Of a DNA stretch of 9,779 nucleotides, positions 1 through 6,869 are shown piece after piece. Position 1 is the stretch's first letter. Each line of letters starts with the position of its first letter. Where the stretch lies: contig DAOVLS010000065.1 of the NCBI GenBank assembly GCA_030631125.1, forward strand, positions 1-9,779, read 5' to 3'. The stretch comes from Planctomycetales bacterium. GTDB lineage: Bacteria > Planctomycetota > Phycisphaerae > SM23-33. The notes below the pieces were generated by a model that made no database searches, had not been told where the DNA came from, and saw nothing but the letters and a program-made list of their open reading frames with translations. The translations under genes and the position numbers were made by a program.

Positions 1-1
1 A

Positions 2-541
2 CTTCCCCGCCCGCCGTCGGCGGTCGGCGTTATACCGGGCCGTTCCGGCGGCGCCGATGTGATGGGACCGGCAGATACCTTGCAGGGCGAACCGGCTGGA
101 AAAGTCGTCGCCGAATCGGACGGACTACGCATTGCGCACAAGGCCCTGCAACAGGCCGGCGTCAAATTCCGCGAAATCCAGCAGCAGTTTCTCAAGGAAG
201 CACAAGAGCAATTGGTGGACCTGTCCATCGAGATATCCAGGAAGGTCCTCATGCAGGAAATCCAGGCGGATCGTCATAAGATCGACCCGATCGTTACCGA
301 AGCGCTCAGCCGGGTCTCTGATCGGGTGGGTGTCGTTGTGCATCTGCATCCCGACGACCTGGCCCGCTGTGAATTGGCTGGACAGGCGGATGAAGCATCC
401 GACAAAAACGATATCAGTTTCGTATCCGACCCGAAAGTGCAGCGTGGCGGCTGCCTGTTGGAAACCTCACGCGGGGCCGTGGAATCTTCCATCGACGGAC
501 AACTGGAAGAAATCGGTCAGGCCCTGAAGAACCCGGAGTGA
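2..541 (+). CDS. fliH: FliH, flagellar export ATPase regulator/stator (5' partial)
   Basis: FliH is the cytosolic peripheral-stalk protein that holds and inhibits the export ATPase FliI and docks it at the C-ring and export gate. The reading frame is open to the left edge, so the gene very probably begins upstream. In-frame GTG (59) and ATG (62) codons exist but would give a protein without the usual N-terminal region. In the visible 179 residues, a Pro/Gly-rich stretch (1-35) leads into a long Gln/Glu-rich helix (about 45-100), then the compact C-terminal domain. The end is characteristic of FliH: GGCLLET at 149-155 followed by SSIDGQLEEI at 162-171. It lies 6 nt upstream of fliI, the standard partner order. 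Sequence conservation of FliH is low generally, so the call rests on the C-terminal motif plus the neighbour. Confidence 0.9.
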   Translation, partial: LPRPPSAVGVIPGRSGGADVMGPADTLQGEPAGKVVAESDGLRIAHKALQQAGVKFREIQQQFLKEAQEQLVDLSIEISRKVLMQEIQADRHKIDPIVTEALSRVSDRVGVVVHLHPDDLARCELAGQADEASDKNDISFVSDPKVQRGGCLLETSRGAVESSIDGQLEEIGQALKNPE

Positions 542-547
542 TTTTTC

Positions 548-1921
548 ATGCTGGTTGATCTTGACATGTTTCATAGCAGGCTCAAGAGGGTTGACCCGAT
601 ACCCTATCGCGGGACGGTTGTCCGCGTAGCCGGTATGGTTGTGGAATCCAAAGGCCCGCCTGTCGGTATCGGTCAGTTGTGTGAAATTCGTCTTGCCGAC
701 GGTCGGCGCGTACTGGCCGAAGTCGTGGGCTTCCACGATGAAAACTGCATTCTCCTGCCGCTGGAAGGCATCGGCGGAATCGCGCCGAACGACCCGGTCA
801 TCACCCGGTCCTCGCCTCGATACATGAAACTCGGCCCCGGACTTCTGGGCAGAGTAATCGACGGTCTCGGCAGGCCCATCGACGGGAAAGGTCCCCTGGA
901 CGATACGGAGATGCGCCCACTTGACAACGATTCGATTCCACCCCTGAGCCGACGGAGAATCACCGAGCCGCTGTCCTTCGGTATCCGCTCATTCGACGGG
1001 TTGCTGACGTGCGGAAAGGGTCAGAGGATGGGAATCTTTGCCGGTAGCGGCGTCGGTAAAAGCATGCTGCTCGGCGAGATCGCCCGCGCCGGCGCCGCGG
1101 ACGTCAACGTCATGGCGCTCATCGGCGAGCGTGGTAGAGAGGTCAGGCAGTTCCTCGAAGAAGCCCTCGGCCCCGAAGGTCTCGCCAAGAGCGTGGTAAT
1201 TGTGGCGGCAGCGGATGTCTCACCCATCCAGCGGGTCAAAGGCGTCTTCACCGCTGTTACCGTCGCAGAGTATTTCCGCGATAAGGGTAACGACGTTCTG
1301 TTTATGATGGATTCGCTGACCCGCTTTGCTCAGGCCCAGCGCGAGATAGGTCTGGCCGCCGGGGAACCGCCGGCTACCAAGGGATACTGCCCCAGCGTCT
1401 TCACCCTCCTGCCGAAATTGACCGAACGTCTCGGATGCACCGACATTGGTAGTATCACCGGTGTTGTGACGGTCCTCGTCGAGGGCGACGACATGGCCGA
1501 CCCCGTAGCCGACTCCGCTCGCTCCCTGCTGGACGGGCATATCGTCCTGTCGCGAAAACTGGCAGAGCAGGGACACTACCCCGCCGTCGATATCCTCCAA
1601 AGCATCAGCCGATTGATGGATTCAGTTACCACCGACGAGCACCAGACAGCAGCCCGTAAATTCAAGGCGATTTATTCGACCTATCAGAACTCCGAGGACC
1701 TGATAAACATCGGCGCTTTCTCGCCGGGCAGCAACCATCGCATCGACAAGGCGATCTCGCTGATCGACCTGGTGAATGATTTCCTGATTCAGTCGATCAG
1801 TACGCGGTCGAGTTTTGACGAGACGGTCAGGCGACTTTGCGAAGTAACCCGGTCCTGGGACGTCCTCCTGCCGGGGGCGCAGGAACCTGGTACCGGCCAG
1901 GAGAGTGAGGCGACCCGATGA
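548..1921 (+). CDS. fliI: FliI, flagellar type III export ATPase
   Basis: FliI is the F1-beta-like hexameric ATPase at the base of the flagellar export apparatus. It helps unfold and deliver substrates using ATP. The 457-residue length is normal for the family. Visible motifs are a beta-barrel N-domain (about 1-95), the GLGRPIDG segment (106-113), Walker A AGSGVGKS (165-172), GERGREV (193-199), Walker B-type LFMMDSLTRFA (251-261), and a C-terminal helical part with STYQNSEDLINIGAF. A GGAG ribosome site (535-538) precedes the ATG at good spacing. The stop overlaps the fliJ start as ATGA. One small oddity is that the loop usually reading ATSDESP is AAADVSP here (220-226). This could be confused with a non-flagellar SctN ATPase, but the surrounding flagellar genes settle it. 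Confidence 0.97.
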   Translation: MLVDLDMFHSRLKRVDPIPYRGTVVRVAGMVVESKGPPVGIGQLCEIRLADGRRVLAEVVGFHDENCILLPLEGIGGIAPNDPVITRSSPRYMKLGPGLLGRVIDGLGRPIDGKGPLDDTEMRPLDNDSIPPLSRRRITEPLSFGIRSFDGLLTCGKGQRMGIFAGSGVGKSMLLGEIARAGAADVNVMALIGERGREVRQFLEEALGPEGLAKSVVIVAAADVSPIQRVKGVFTAVTVAEYFRDKGNDVLFMMDSLTRFAQAQREIGLAAGEPPATKGYCPSVFTLLPKLTERLGCTDIGSITGVVTVLVEGDDMADPVADSARSLLDGHIVLSRKLAEQGHYPAVDILQSISRLMDSVTTDEHQTAARKFKAIYSTYQNSEDLINIGAFSPGSNHRIDKAISLIDLVNDFLIQSISTRSSFDETVRRLCEVTRSWDVLLPGAQEPGTGQESEATR

Positions 1922-2400
1922 AGCGGTTCAAATGGCCATTACAGCGGCTGCTCGATGTTACGGTCCAGAAGGAGCGTGCCATCAGGGCGAAACTGTTCAG
2001 CCTCTCCCGCCGGATCGCCGACGTGCACCGCGAGATATTCCGCCACCAGGCGTCTTTACGCAGCGTACTGGCGGAACTGGCTGAAAAAAACCTCGAAAAA
2101 CGCCTGCCCGAGCAGCAGGTCTTTATGCAATGCTCCCAGGCCGAAGAGGACAGGCTGGACCAATTGCAGGAAAACCTCAATGGCCTGAAACAGCAGCGCG
2201 CTGAAGAGATCGCCGCCTTTACCAAAACCAAATCCTCGCGTGAGACGTTGGAGCGGCTTAAGGAAGAATCGCTCCAACGGTACACGAGGCAGATAAACAG
2301 GCAGCAGCAGAAACAACTGGATGAAAACGCCGGGATTTCCTTTGTCCGCAAAATTATTAAGCAGCGGTCTCACCGGCCCGGCATGAGGAGCGCGACATGA
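1918..2400 (+). CDS. fliJ: FliJ, flagellar export chaperone escort / ATPase stalk protein
   Basis: FliJ is a small antiparallel coiled-coil protein that sits in the FliI hexamer pore like the gamma subunit of F1-ATPase, contacts the export gate, and recycles chaperones. This 160-residue protein is almost entirely charged helix. It opens with the typical basic N-terminus and FKWPLQRLLDVTVQKE (4-19), and has the family C-terminal pattern of Glu/Arg/Gln-rich helix (LKEESLQRYTRQ, then QQQKQLDE). Length fits the usual 140-160. The start overlaps the fliI stop (ATGA), with GAGG at 1907-1910 serving as ribosome site. FliJ has little sequence identity across phyla, so the call depends on shape, length and position directly after fliI. 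Confidence 0.9.
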   Translation: MKRFKWPLQRLLDVTVQKERAIRAKLFSLSRRIADVHREIFRHQASLRSVLAELAEKNLEKRLPEQQVFMQCSQAEEDRLDQLQENLNGLKQQRAEEIAAFTKTKSSRETLERLKEESLQRYTRQINRQQQKQLDENAGISFVRKIIKQRSHRPGMRSAT

Positions 2401-3044
2401 GCGGTAAACTGAAAATAATCATTCTGGCGGGTATTGCGGTAGTGGGTTTTGGGGGTTCATTCCTCGCATCGTCCTGGTTGGGCGATAAGAAGCGGCCCTC
2501 CACGCAGCCGGCGGGCGAACAAGCAAAGGTCGAGTCGGATGAGTTTGGGCCGATAACCGCATCGGTGATAACGACCGGCATGAAGGAAACCGAACTGACC
2601 GCGCTGATCAGGGAAGTCCGATTGAAAATCAGCGATTGCAAAAAGAAGCAGAAGGAACTGGAAAAGCGCGAGAAGCGGATTCACATCGCCGGCGAAGTGC
2701 TCAAGAAACAGGCCGAAGAACTGGAAGCCCTGCGTATGCAGTTGGTCTCCCCGCTGGCGCGCATCAAGGAGGCCATCGCTGAACTGGAAAGCACCCGTGT
2801 CCGCATCGGCAAAACCGAGCAGTCCAACATGAAGCGCATCGCGGCCATGTGTGAAAAAATGGACACCACCAGCAGCAGCCAGATGCTCACCGGAATGTGC
2901 GAAAACAACCAGGAAGACGATGCGGTAAAGATACTTTATTACATGTCGGAACGGTCAGCCGGAAAACTGCTTTCGGAAATAACCGATAAAACGCTCGCCG
3001 CCAAATTATGCGGGCAGTTGAAGAGGATTCAGGAGAAGGGGTAA
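2397..3044 (+). CDS. MotE/YlxF-type membrane coiled-coil protein (MgtE-N-like C-terminus)
   Basis: This is a 215-residue protein with one N-terminal membrane segment (about 6-26, IIILAGIAVVGFGGSFLA), a variable linker, and a long Lys/Glu-rich coiled coil (about 64-145). Its C-terminal helical domain (148-212) contains AAMCEKMDTTSSSQMLTGM and DDAVKILYYMSERSAGKLL, the repeat pattern of MgtE-N/FliG-like domains. That architecture matches the MotE/YlxF family. MotE is described in rhizobia as a chaperone for the periplasmic motility protein MotC. YlxF sits between fliJ and fliK in Bacillus, the same position relative to fliJ. The start overlaps the fliJ stop (ATGA), with a strong AGGAG at 2386-2390. 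A role in stator or export assembly is inferred from its place directly before motA. No fliK-like hook-length gene is present here. Confidence 0.75.
   Translation: MSGKLKIIILAGIAVVGFGGSFLASSWLGDKKRPSTQPAGEQAKVESDEFGPITASVITTGMKETELTALIREVRLKISDCKKKQKELEKREKRIHIAGEVLKKQAEELEALRMQLVSPLARIKEAIAELESTRVRIGKTEQSNMKRIAAMCEKMDTTSSSQMLTGMCENNQEDDAVKILYYMSERSAGKLLSEITDKTLAAKLCGQLKRIQEKG
3031..3035 (+). promoter_or_regulatory. Ribosome binding site deciding the GTG start of motA
   Basis: AGGAG lies 13 nt before the GTG at 3049. There is no ATG in the right place, and the protein from this GTG begins MDIATIVGVILG, the expected N-terminus of this MotA class. Confidence 0.6.
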
Positions 3045-3048
3045 CGTC

Positions 3049-3849
3049 GTGGACATCGCAACAATCGTAGGAGTGATTCTGGGTCTTATGTGTATTGTCG
3101 GCGCCATTATCAGCGGCGGTAGCGGTATCGGTCTGTTCGTACACATTCCTTCCATGCTGATTGTGGTCGGAGGGATGGTTGCGGCGACGCTGGTTCACTT
3201 CTCGCTCAAGCAGGTAATGAGCATGATGCCGGTGATAAAGAAAACGCTGTTCTGCAAACTGCCTACGCATCAGGAACTGATCCAGAACATGGTGAACTAC
3301 TCCGCCATCAGCCGGCGGGACGGAGCGCTGGCGCTGGAACAGCAACTCGCCGACGTAACAGACCCGTTCCTGCTCAAGGCCATGCGAATGGTTGTTGACG
3401 GTCAGGAGCAGGATGCGGTCGCCGAGACACTTTCAACTGAAATTCAATACCTCCAGGAACGGCACCAGGACGGTAAAAAGATTATGGAGTTTCTGGGCGC
3501 TGCCGCTCCTGCCTTCGGCATGATCGGAACACTGATAGGACTGGTGGCGATGCTCCAGAACCTCTCCGACCCGTCAGGTCTGGGCGCAGGCATGGCAGTG
3601 GCGTTGATTACCACGTTCTACGGGGCACTGATGGCGAACCTGGTGTTCATCCCGCTGGCCGGCAAACTGGGAATACGTTCAAAAGAAGAAGCATTGATGC
3701 GGGAAATGATCATCGAGGGCGTCATTGGCATCGTCCGCGGCGAAAGCCCAACCGTAGTGCGAGAACGGATGCAGACCCTCGTCTCGGCCAAACACCGCGA
3801 AGAAGTCAAGCCGAACATCAGTGGAACAGGACAGACACGGGCGGCATAA
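3049..3849 (+). CDS. motA: MotA, flagellar stator proton/sodium channel subunit
   Basis: MotA is the four-helix inner-membrane protein that surrounds MotB as a pentamer and turns ion flow into torque on FliG. The 266-residue product has membrane segments near 4-24, 33-50, 150-170 and 182-202. The cytoplasmic loop carries the charged residues expected to contact FliG (R90 in the SRRDG segment and E97). The two family prolines are P154 (AAPAFG) and P202 (VFIPLAG). The TM3-TM4 segment (GMIGTLIGLVAMLQNLSDP and AVALITTFYG) resembles sodium-type PomA more than E. coli MotA. The start is GTG, chosen from the AGGAG site and the conserved N-terminus. The next gene begins immediately after the stop. 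Confidence 0.96.
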   Translation: MDIATIVGVILGLMCIVGAIISGGSGIGLFVHIPSMLIVVGGMVAATLVHFSLKQVMSMMPVIKKTLFCKLPTHQELIQNMVNYSAISRRDGALALEQQLADVTDPFLLKAMRMVVDGQEQDAVAETLSTEIQYLQERHQDGKKIMEFLGAAAPAFGMIGTLIGLVAMLQNLSDPSGLGAGMAVALITTFYGALMANLVFIPLAGKLGIRSKEEALMREMIIEGVIGIVRGESPTVVRERMQTLVSAKHREEVKPNISGTGQTRAA

Positions 3850-4548
3850 ATGTTCATGCGAAAAATGCGAAAAACCGATGAAGACGCACCCGCCGGCGCG
3901 CCGGCGTGGATGACGACCTTCAGCGACTGCATGACGCTGCTGCTGACGTTCTTCGTACTACTGCTGAGCTTCTCATCATTCGACGAAGTCTCGCTGGTGC
4001 AATTGTTCGGGGCTTTGAGGCGCCGGCCTCAGCCGTCGATCTCCGACAACGCCCAGGTAACCGACGACACGATAGTGCGGGAACGGGATACCGTGGTGGA
4101 TCGGACGGATAAGGGCGCTGAGAAGCCCGCATCAAAGAAACTGGAGAGAGTACGGAACCCAAAGGAGAGCGAACCTGTCGTGGAGACGGACGCGTACCAC
4201 GACGAAAGGGTATTCTATATTCCCACGGGTCGGTTGTTCTGGGGCAACGGCAACGTCTTGACCACACGGGGACAGGAATACCTGGAGAAGATTGCTATAT
4301 TTATGAGGCTGGTGCCGTGCAAGGTGATCGTCGGTCAGATGAACTCGAGCAGGTCGAAGCCGGCAGGGGCGGACATCGCCGACAGCGGACTGATCAGGTC
4401 CAGTGCGGTTGTGAAGTTTCTGACGCAGCAGCAGGGTCTTTCGGCCAGCCGGTTCTGCGTCTGCCCGACGCGCCCCTCGCCGTCGCAGAAATTCCGAAGC
4501 GAATCCGTCATGCAGATCAAACTGCTGGCTAAGGACTTGACGCAATGA
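3850..4548 (+). CDS. MotB-like stator protein 1, degenerate OmpA/MotB C-domain
   Basis: MotB lines the stator ion path with one membrane helix carrying an essential Asp, and anchors the stator to peptidoglycan through an OmpA-like domain. Here 232 residues contain a short cytoplasmic N-tail, the membrane helix (about 19-42) with WMTTFSDCMTLLLTFFVLLL and D26 as the ion-binding candidate, a long charged linker (about 60-120), and a C-terminal domain (121-228). That domain keeps the OmpA layout (LFWGNGNVLTTRGQEYLEKIA, 129-149), but the usual GHTD motif reads GQMN (162-165) and the terminal NRR-V-I element is lost. One Arg (R183) may match the conserved peptidoglycan-binding Arg. It directly follows motA and overlaps the second motB (ATGA). 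The start could also be the ATG at 3856; no good ribosome site decides it. Confidence 0.85.
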   Translation: MFMRKMRKTDEDAPAGAPAWMTTFSDCMTLLLTFFVLLLSFSSFDEVSLVQLFGALRRRPQPSISDNAQVTDDTIVRERDTVVDRTDKGAEKPASKKLERVRNPKESEPVVETDAYHDERVFYIPTGRLFWGNGNVLTTRGQEYLEKIAIFMRLVPCKVIVGQMNSSRSKPAGADIADSGLIRSSAVVKFLTQQQGLSASRFCVCPTRPSPSQKFRSESVMQIKLLAKDLTQ

Positions 4549-5291
4549 GAGACAGCGGCAAACCACAGGAAGACAAAGGTCCGGAAACGCCTGCGTGGGT
4601 CGTGTCGTTCACCGACATGATTACACTGCTGCTGGCTTTCTTTGTCCTGCTTCAGGCCTTTGCAATGGAACAGAATCCGGATCTGTTCTATCAAGGCCAA
4701 GGCTCTTTCCGCAGGCAGATCGCCGGGCTGGGGATACCCAACCTGCTTTACGGTAAAGAGCGGAAAATTGATGCAGAGCAACTGAAGAAAAGACACCCCA
4801 TGGAAGAAAGCGACGGCAAGATTACCCGAAGTCGCGTTCTCGACCCCGAAGACGAGCAGATTCGCAGAGTTTTCCGGGACATCAAGCGGCTGATCGAGAC
4901 GAAGACCTCCGAAATCAACGTCAAGTCGAGCAACGTCATTTCGACGCCTATCCGTTTTGGGTCTTCCGACGCGTCGCTGGACGCGCCGGCAAGGAAATAC
5001 CTGAGTAATCTGGCGATGAACATGAGGCAGAACGTCGATGAAAACAACGTAAAGATATATGTGGTCGGTTCGGCGGCGGACATGCCGCCGGGACCGGATC
5101 GGTGGCTTATCTCGGCCCACCGGGCAAAGGCGACAGTGGATTTTTTGTCAAAGGCGCTGGCGGGCGAAACGGGCGGGCGGTCCTGGCGGCTGGTTGCCTG
5201 GGGAGCGGGGGGCGGAAAAGAACGACGCTTACGCCACGACGCAGCGGACAAGCAGGAATTCATTCGGATTGCAATCATCGAAATGGAGTAA
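4545..5291 (+). CDS. motB: MotB-like stator protein 2
   Basis: This is a second, clearly different MotB family protein of 248 residues. Its membrane helix (about 17-40) reads AWVVSFTDMITLLLAFFVLL, with D24 as the ion-binding Asp. A linker (45-125) leads to an OmpA/MotB-type domain (about 130-246) with RFGSSDASLDAPARKYLSNLA (the first part is the domain's opening strand), VVGSAAD in the place of the usual GHTD, and RWLISAHRA (186-194), close to the family's NWELSxxRA and including its Arg (R193). It is therefore the better candidate of the pair for peptidoglycan binding, though not canonical. Its start overlaps the stop of motB-like 1 (ATGA), so the two are probably made in coupled amounts. 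fliL follows 4 nt after the stop. Confidence 0.88.
   Translation: MRDSGKPQEDKGPETPAWVVSFTDMITLLLAFFVLLQAFAMEQNPDLFYQGQGSFRRQIAGLGIPNLLYGKERKIDAEQLKKRHPMEESDGKITRSRVLDPEDEQIRRVFRDIKRLIETKTSEINVKSSNVISTPIRFGSSDASLDAPARKYLSNLAMNMRQNVDENNVKIYVVGSAADMPPGPDRWLISAHRAKATVDFLSKALAGETGGRSWRLVAWGAGGGKERRLRHDAADKQEFIRIAIIEME
5285..5288 (+). promoter_or_regulatory. Ribosome binding site deciding the fliL start
   Basis: GGAG 7 nt before the ATG at 5296 selects this start over the open frame that continues back into motB-like 2. Upstream residues in that frame are an Arg/Gly/Trp-rich shadow with no FliL character. Confidence 0.65.
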
Positions 5292-5295
5292 CAAC

Positions 5296-5844
5296 ATGGC
5301 AGAAGAAGAAAACAACGAACAGTCGGTCGCGGACGCTCTGGATGACGATAAAGGCGGTTCCGGCGGGATACTGAGTAAAATCCCCCGGTTCCTGCTGCCT
5401 GTGGGGATTCTCGTCCTTGCCGCCGGTGCGGGTCATTTCGCCAGCCGACTGGGCGGTTCGGACGCGACTCCGGCTAATGTGAGCGCGGAGGAAAAACCTC
5501 CGCCAGTTGTCGACCAGGACGAGGAATACATCTACTATGATCTGGAACCCATCATAGTCAACCTCAATGAGCCGCGTCTGGCGCGATATGTTCGAGCGGC
5601 GCTTACCCTCGCCATCCGTAAAGAAGATTACAATGCCGCCGTTAAAACCGTCGAAAAGAAGATGCCGAAACTGAAAAATTCCCTGATCCTCTACTTGTCC
5701 GATTGCAGCCTCGACGAGGTGCGCGGCGCCAAAAACCTCAACCGCATCCTGCGAGAGATTCAGGACTCGTTTAACGAGAGGCTTTGGCCTAACCAGCGTC
5801 CACTGATAGCCAAAATCAATTGCAGGGACTGGACGATCCAATGA
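5296..5844 (+). CDS. fliL: FliL, flagellar basal body / stator-associated protein
   Basis: FliL is a single-pass membrane protein whose periplasmic domain rings MotB and supports stator activity, especially under load. The 182-residue product has an acidic cytoplasmic tail (1-25), a membrane helix (about 30-48, FLLPVGILVLAAGAG), a short Pro-rich linker, and the SPFH-like periplasmic domain beginning YYDLEPIIVNLNEPRLARYV (80-99). That segment matches the family pattern of a Tyr/Leu-Pro strand followed by an Asn-Leu and a R-Y/V element. The domain ends in DWTIQ (178-182). The frame is open far upstream, but ATG 5296 has a ribosome site and starts after the motB stop. The stop overlaps the fliM start (ATGA). 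Confidence 0.93.
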   Translation: MAEEENNEQSVADALDDDKGGSGGILSKIPRFLLPVGILVLAAGAGHFASRLGGSDATPANVSAEEKPPPVVDQDEEYIYYDLEPIIVNLNEPRLARYVRAALTLAIRKEDYNAAVKTVEKKMPKLKNSLILYLSDCSLDEVRGAKNLNRILREIQDSFNERLWPNQRPLIAKINCRDWTIQ

Positions 5845-6869
5845 CACCGGATACCGTCAGAACCAACCGGATGATGAGCGATTTCCTTGCCGCCGCAAAG
5901 AGCAGGCCGGTCCCCGCGCAGGCGGAAACCGACGCCGGCGATTACGACTGGGATTCACCCTCGATCTTTACACTGGACGAACTCGAAAACCTGGAGAAAT
6001 TCGCCGCACAGGCCGGTATCGAAATCTCAAAGGCATTGAGCGGACAAATTCGCGAGCAAGTCGAATTGCAGTCGGACAAACCGGGCCAGTATTACGCCGA
6101 AAAACTCCCCCTGCTCGATAGCGAGGCCGTCAATTATTGCGTCGCCCTTACGACGGACGGAGGCCCAAACTGCGGATTGATAGCGATTCCCGTCGAGCAG
6201 ACCATCGAATGGATTACAAAGGTCTTGGGCGGTTCAACCGGCGCGTCGGCGCAGGACAGGGAATTGTCTTCACTGGAATCGGCGCTGTTGCAGGATATTC
6301 TCGCCTCGGTGGCGAAGGCGTTCTCGGGCGCATTTCAGCAGGTCGGCGGCAAGGCGGTTCAGGCCGGTAAGGAAATCATCGCAAAGGCGGAACTGCCTGA
6401 AGCGAACCGGGACGATGAGTATATCCTGCTGTCGTTTCGCACCGGTCAGGAGGCCGAGCGCCCCGCGATTTCAATCGTCCTGACCGGCGAAATCCTGGCC
6501 CCCGCCGCCGGCGCAAGCGGCGGAAAACAGGATAACGAGTCACCGGAGAGCATTCGAAAAAAGATGCTGGCCAATGTCGAGCAGGCGCATGTGGAAGGGC
6601 ACGTGAGGCTTGGCGCGGCTAACCTGACCATACGCGAGGTTATGAGCCTTGAGGAAGGCGACGTGCTGCTGATCAACAAAAAGATTGACGAACCGGTCGA
6701 ATTTATCGTGCAGGGCAAGGCGATCATGTCGGGTTATCCGGTTCGTTGTGAAGGACAATACGCACTTCGGATTGCCAAGCCCACAGGCCGGGCCGGCGGT
6801 AAAAGAAAGGCTGAAATGAATCGCAAGGCGCCTACTCCGGCGCCATTGCCGAAGAAAGGACAGAACTGA
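5841..6869 (+). CDS. fliM: FliM, flagellar motor switch protein
   Basis: FliM is the middle C-ring protein that binds CheY-P, FliG and FliN and sets rotation direction. The 342-residue protein contains YDWDSPSIFTLDELENLEKF (35-54), the counterpart of the usual YDFRRPDRFSKEQLRTLE element. Next come a CheC-like middle domain (about 85-215, with ELSSLESALLQDI at 141-153) and a C-terminal SpoA/FliN-like domain (about 247-313). The SpoA part includes VEGHVRLGAANLTIREVMSLEEGD and EFIVQGKAIMSGYPVRCEGQYALRI. The N-terminal CheY-binding motif (LSQxEIDALL) is not recognisable. The start ATG overlaps the fliL stop; AGGGA at 5824-5828 is a possible ribosome site. A 29-residue basic tail (314-342) follows the SpoA domain. 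It is somewhat divergent, but the flanking fliL and fliN support the call. Confidence 0.9.
   Translation: MTPDTVRTNRMMSDFLAAAKSRPVPAQAETDAGDYDWDSPSIFTLDELENLEKFAAQAGIEISKALSGQIREQVELQSDKPGQYYAEKLPLLDSEAVNYCVALTTDGGPNCGLIAIPVEQTIEWITKVLGGSTGASAQDRELSSLESALLQDILASVAKAFSGAFQQVGGKAVQAGKEIIAKAELPEANRDDEYILLSFRTGQEAERPAISIVLTGEILAPAAGASGGKQDNESPESIRKKMLANVEQAHVEGHVRLGAANLTIREVMSLEEGDVLLINKKIDEPVEFIVQGKAIMSGYPVRCEGQYALRIAKPTGRAGGKRKAEMNRKAPTPAPLPKKGQN

Noticed and set aside
59..64. GTG/ATG at 59-64 as the true FliH start
   Set aside because: The frame is open to the window edge with Pro/Gly-rich residues typical of the FliH N-terminal region, and starting here would give an unusually short FliH.
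4335..5120. Minus-strand open frame of 261 codons opposite the two motB genes
   Set aside because: Arg/Val/His-rich with no domain signs, antisense to genes with clear MotB membrane helices.
5059..5295. N-terminal extension of FliL into the motB-like 2 gene
   Set aside because: The extension is Arg/Trp/Gly-rich, overlaps motB out of frame, and ATG 5296 has its own ribosome site and the normal FliL N-terminus.
5820..5840. Upstream TTG start for FliM
   Set aside because: It adds seven residues overlapping fliL; the ATG in the ATGA overlap follows the style of neighbouring junctions.
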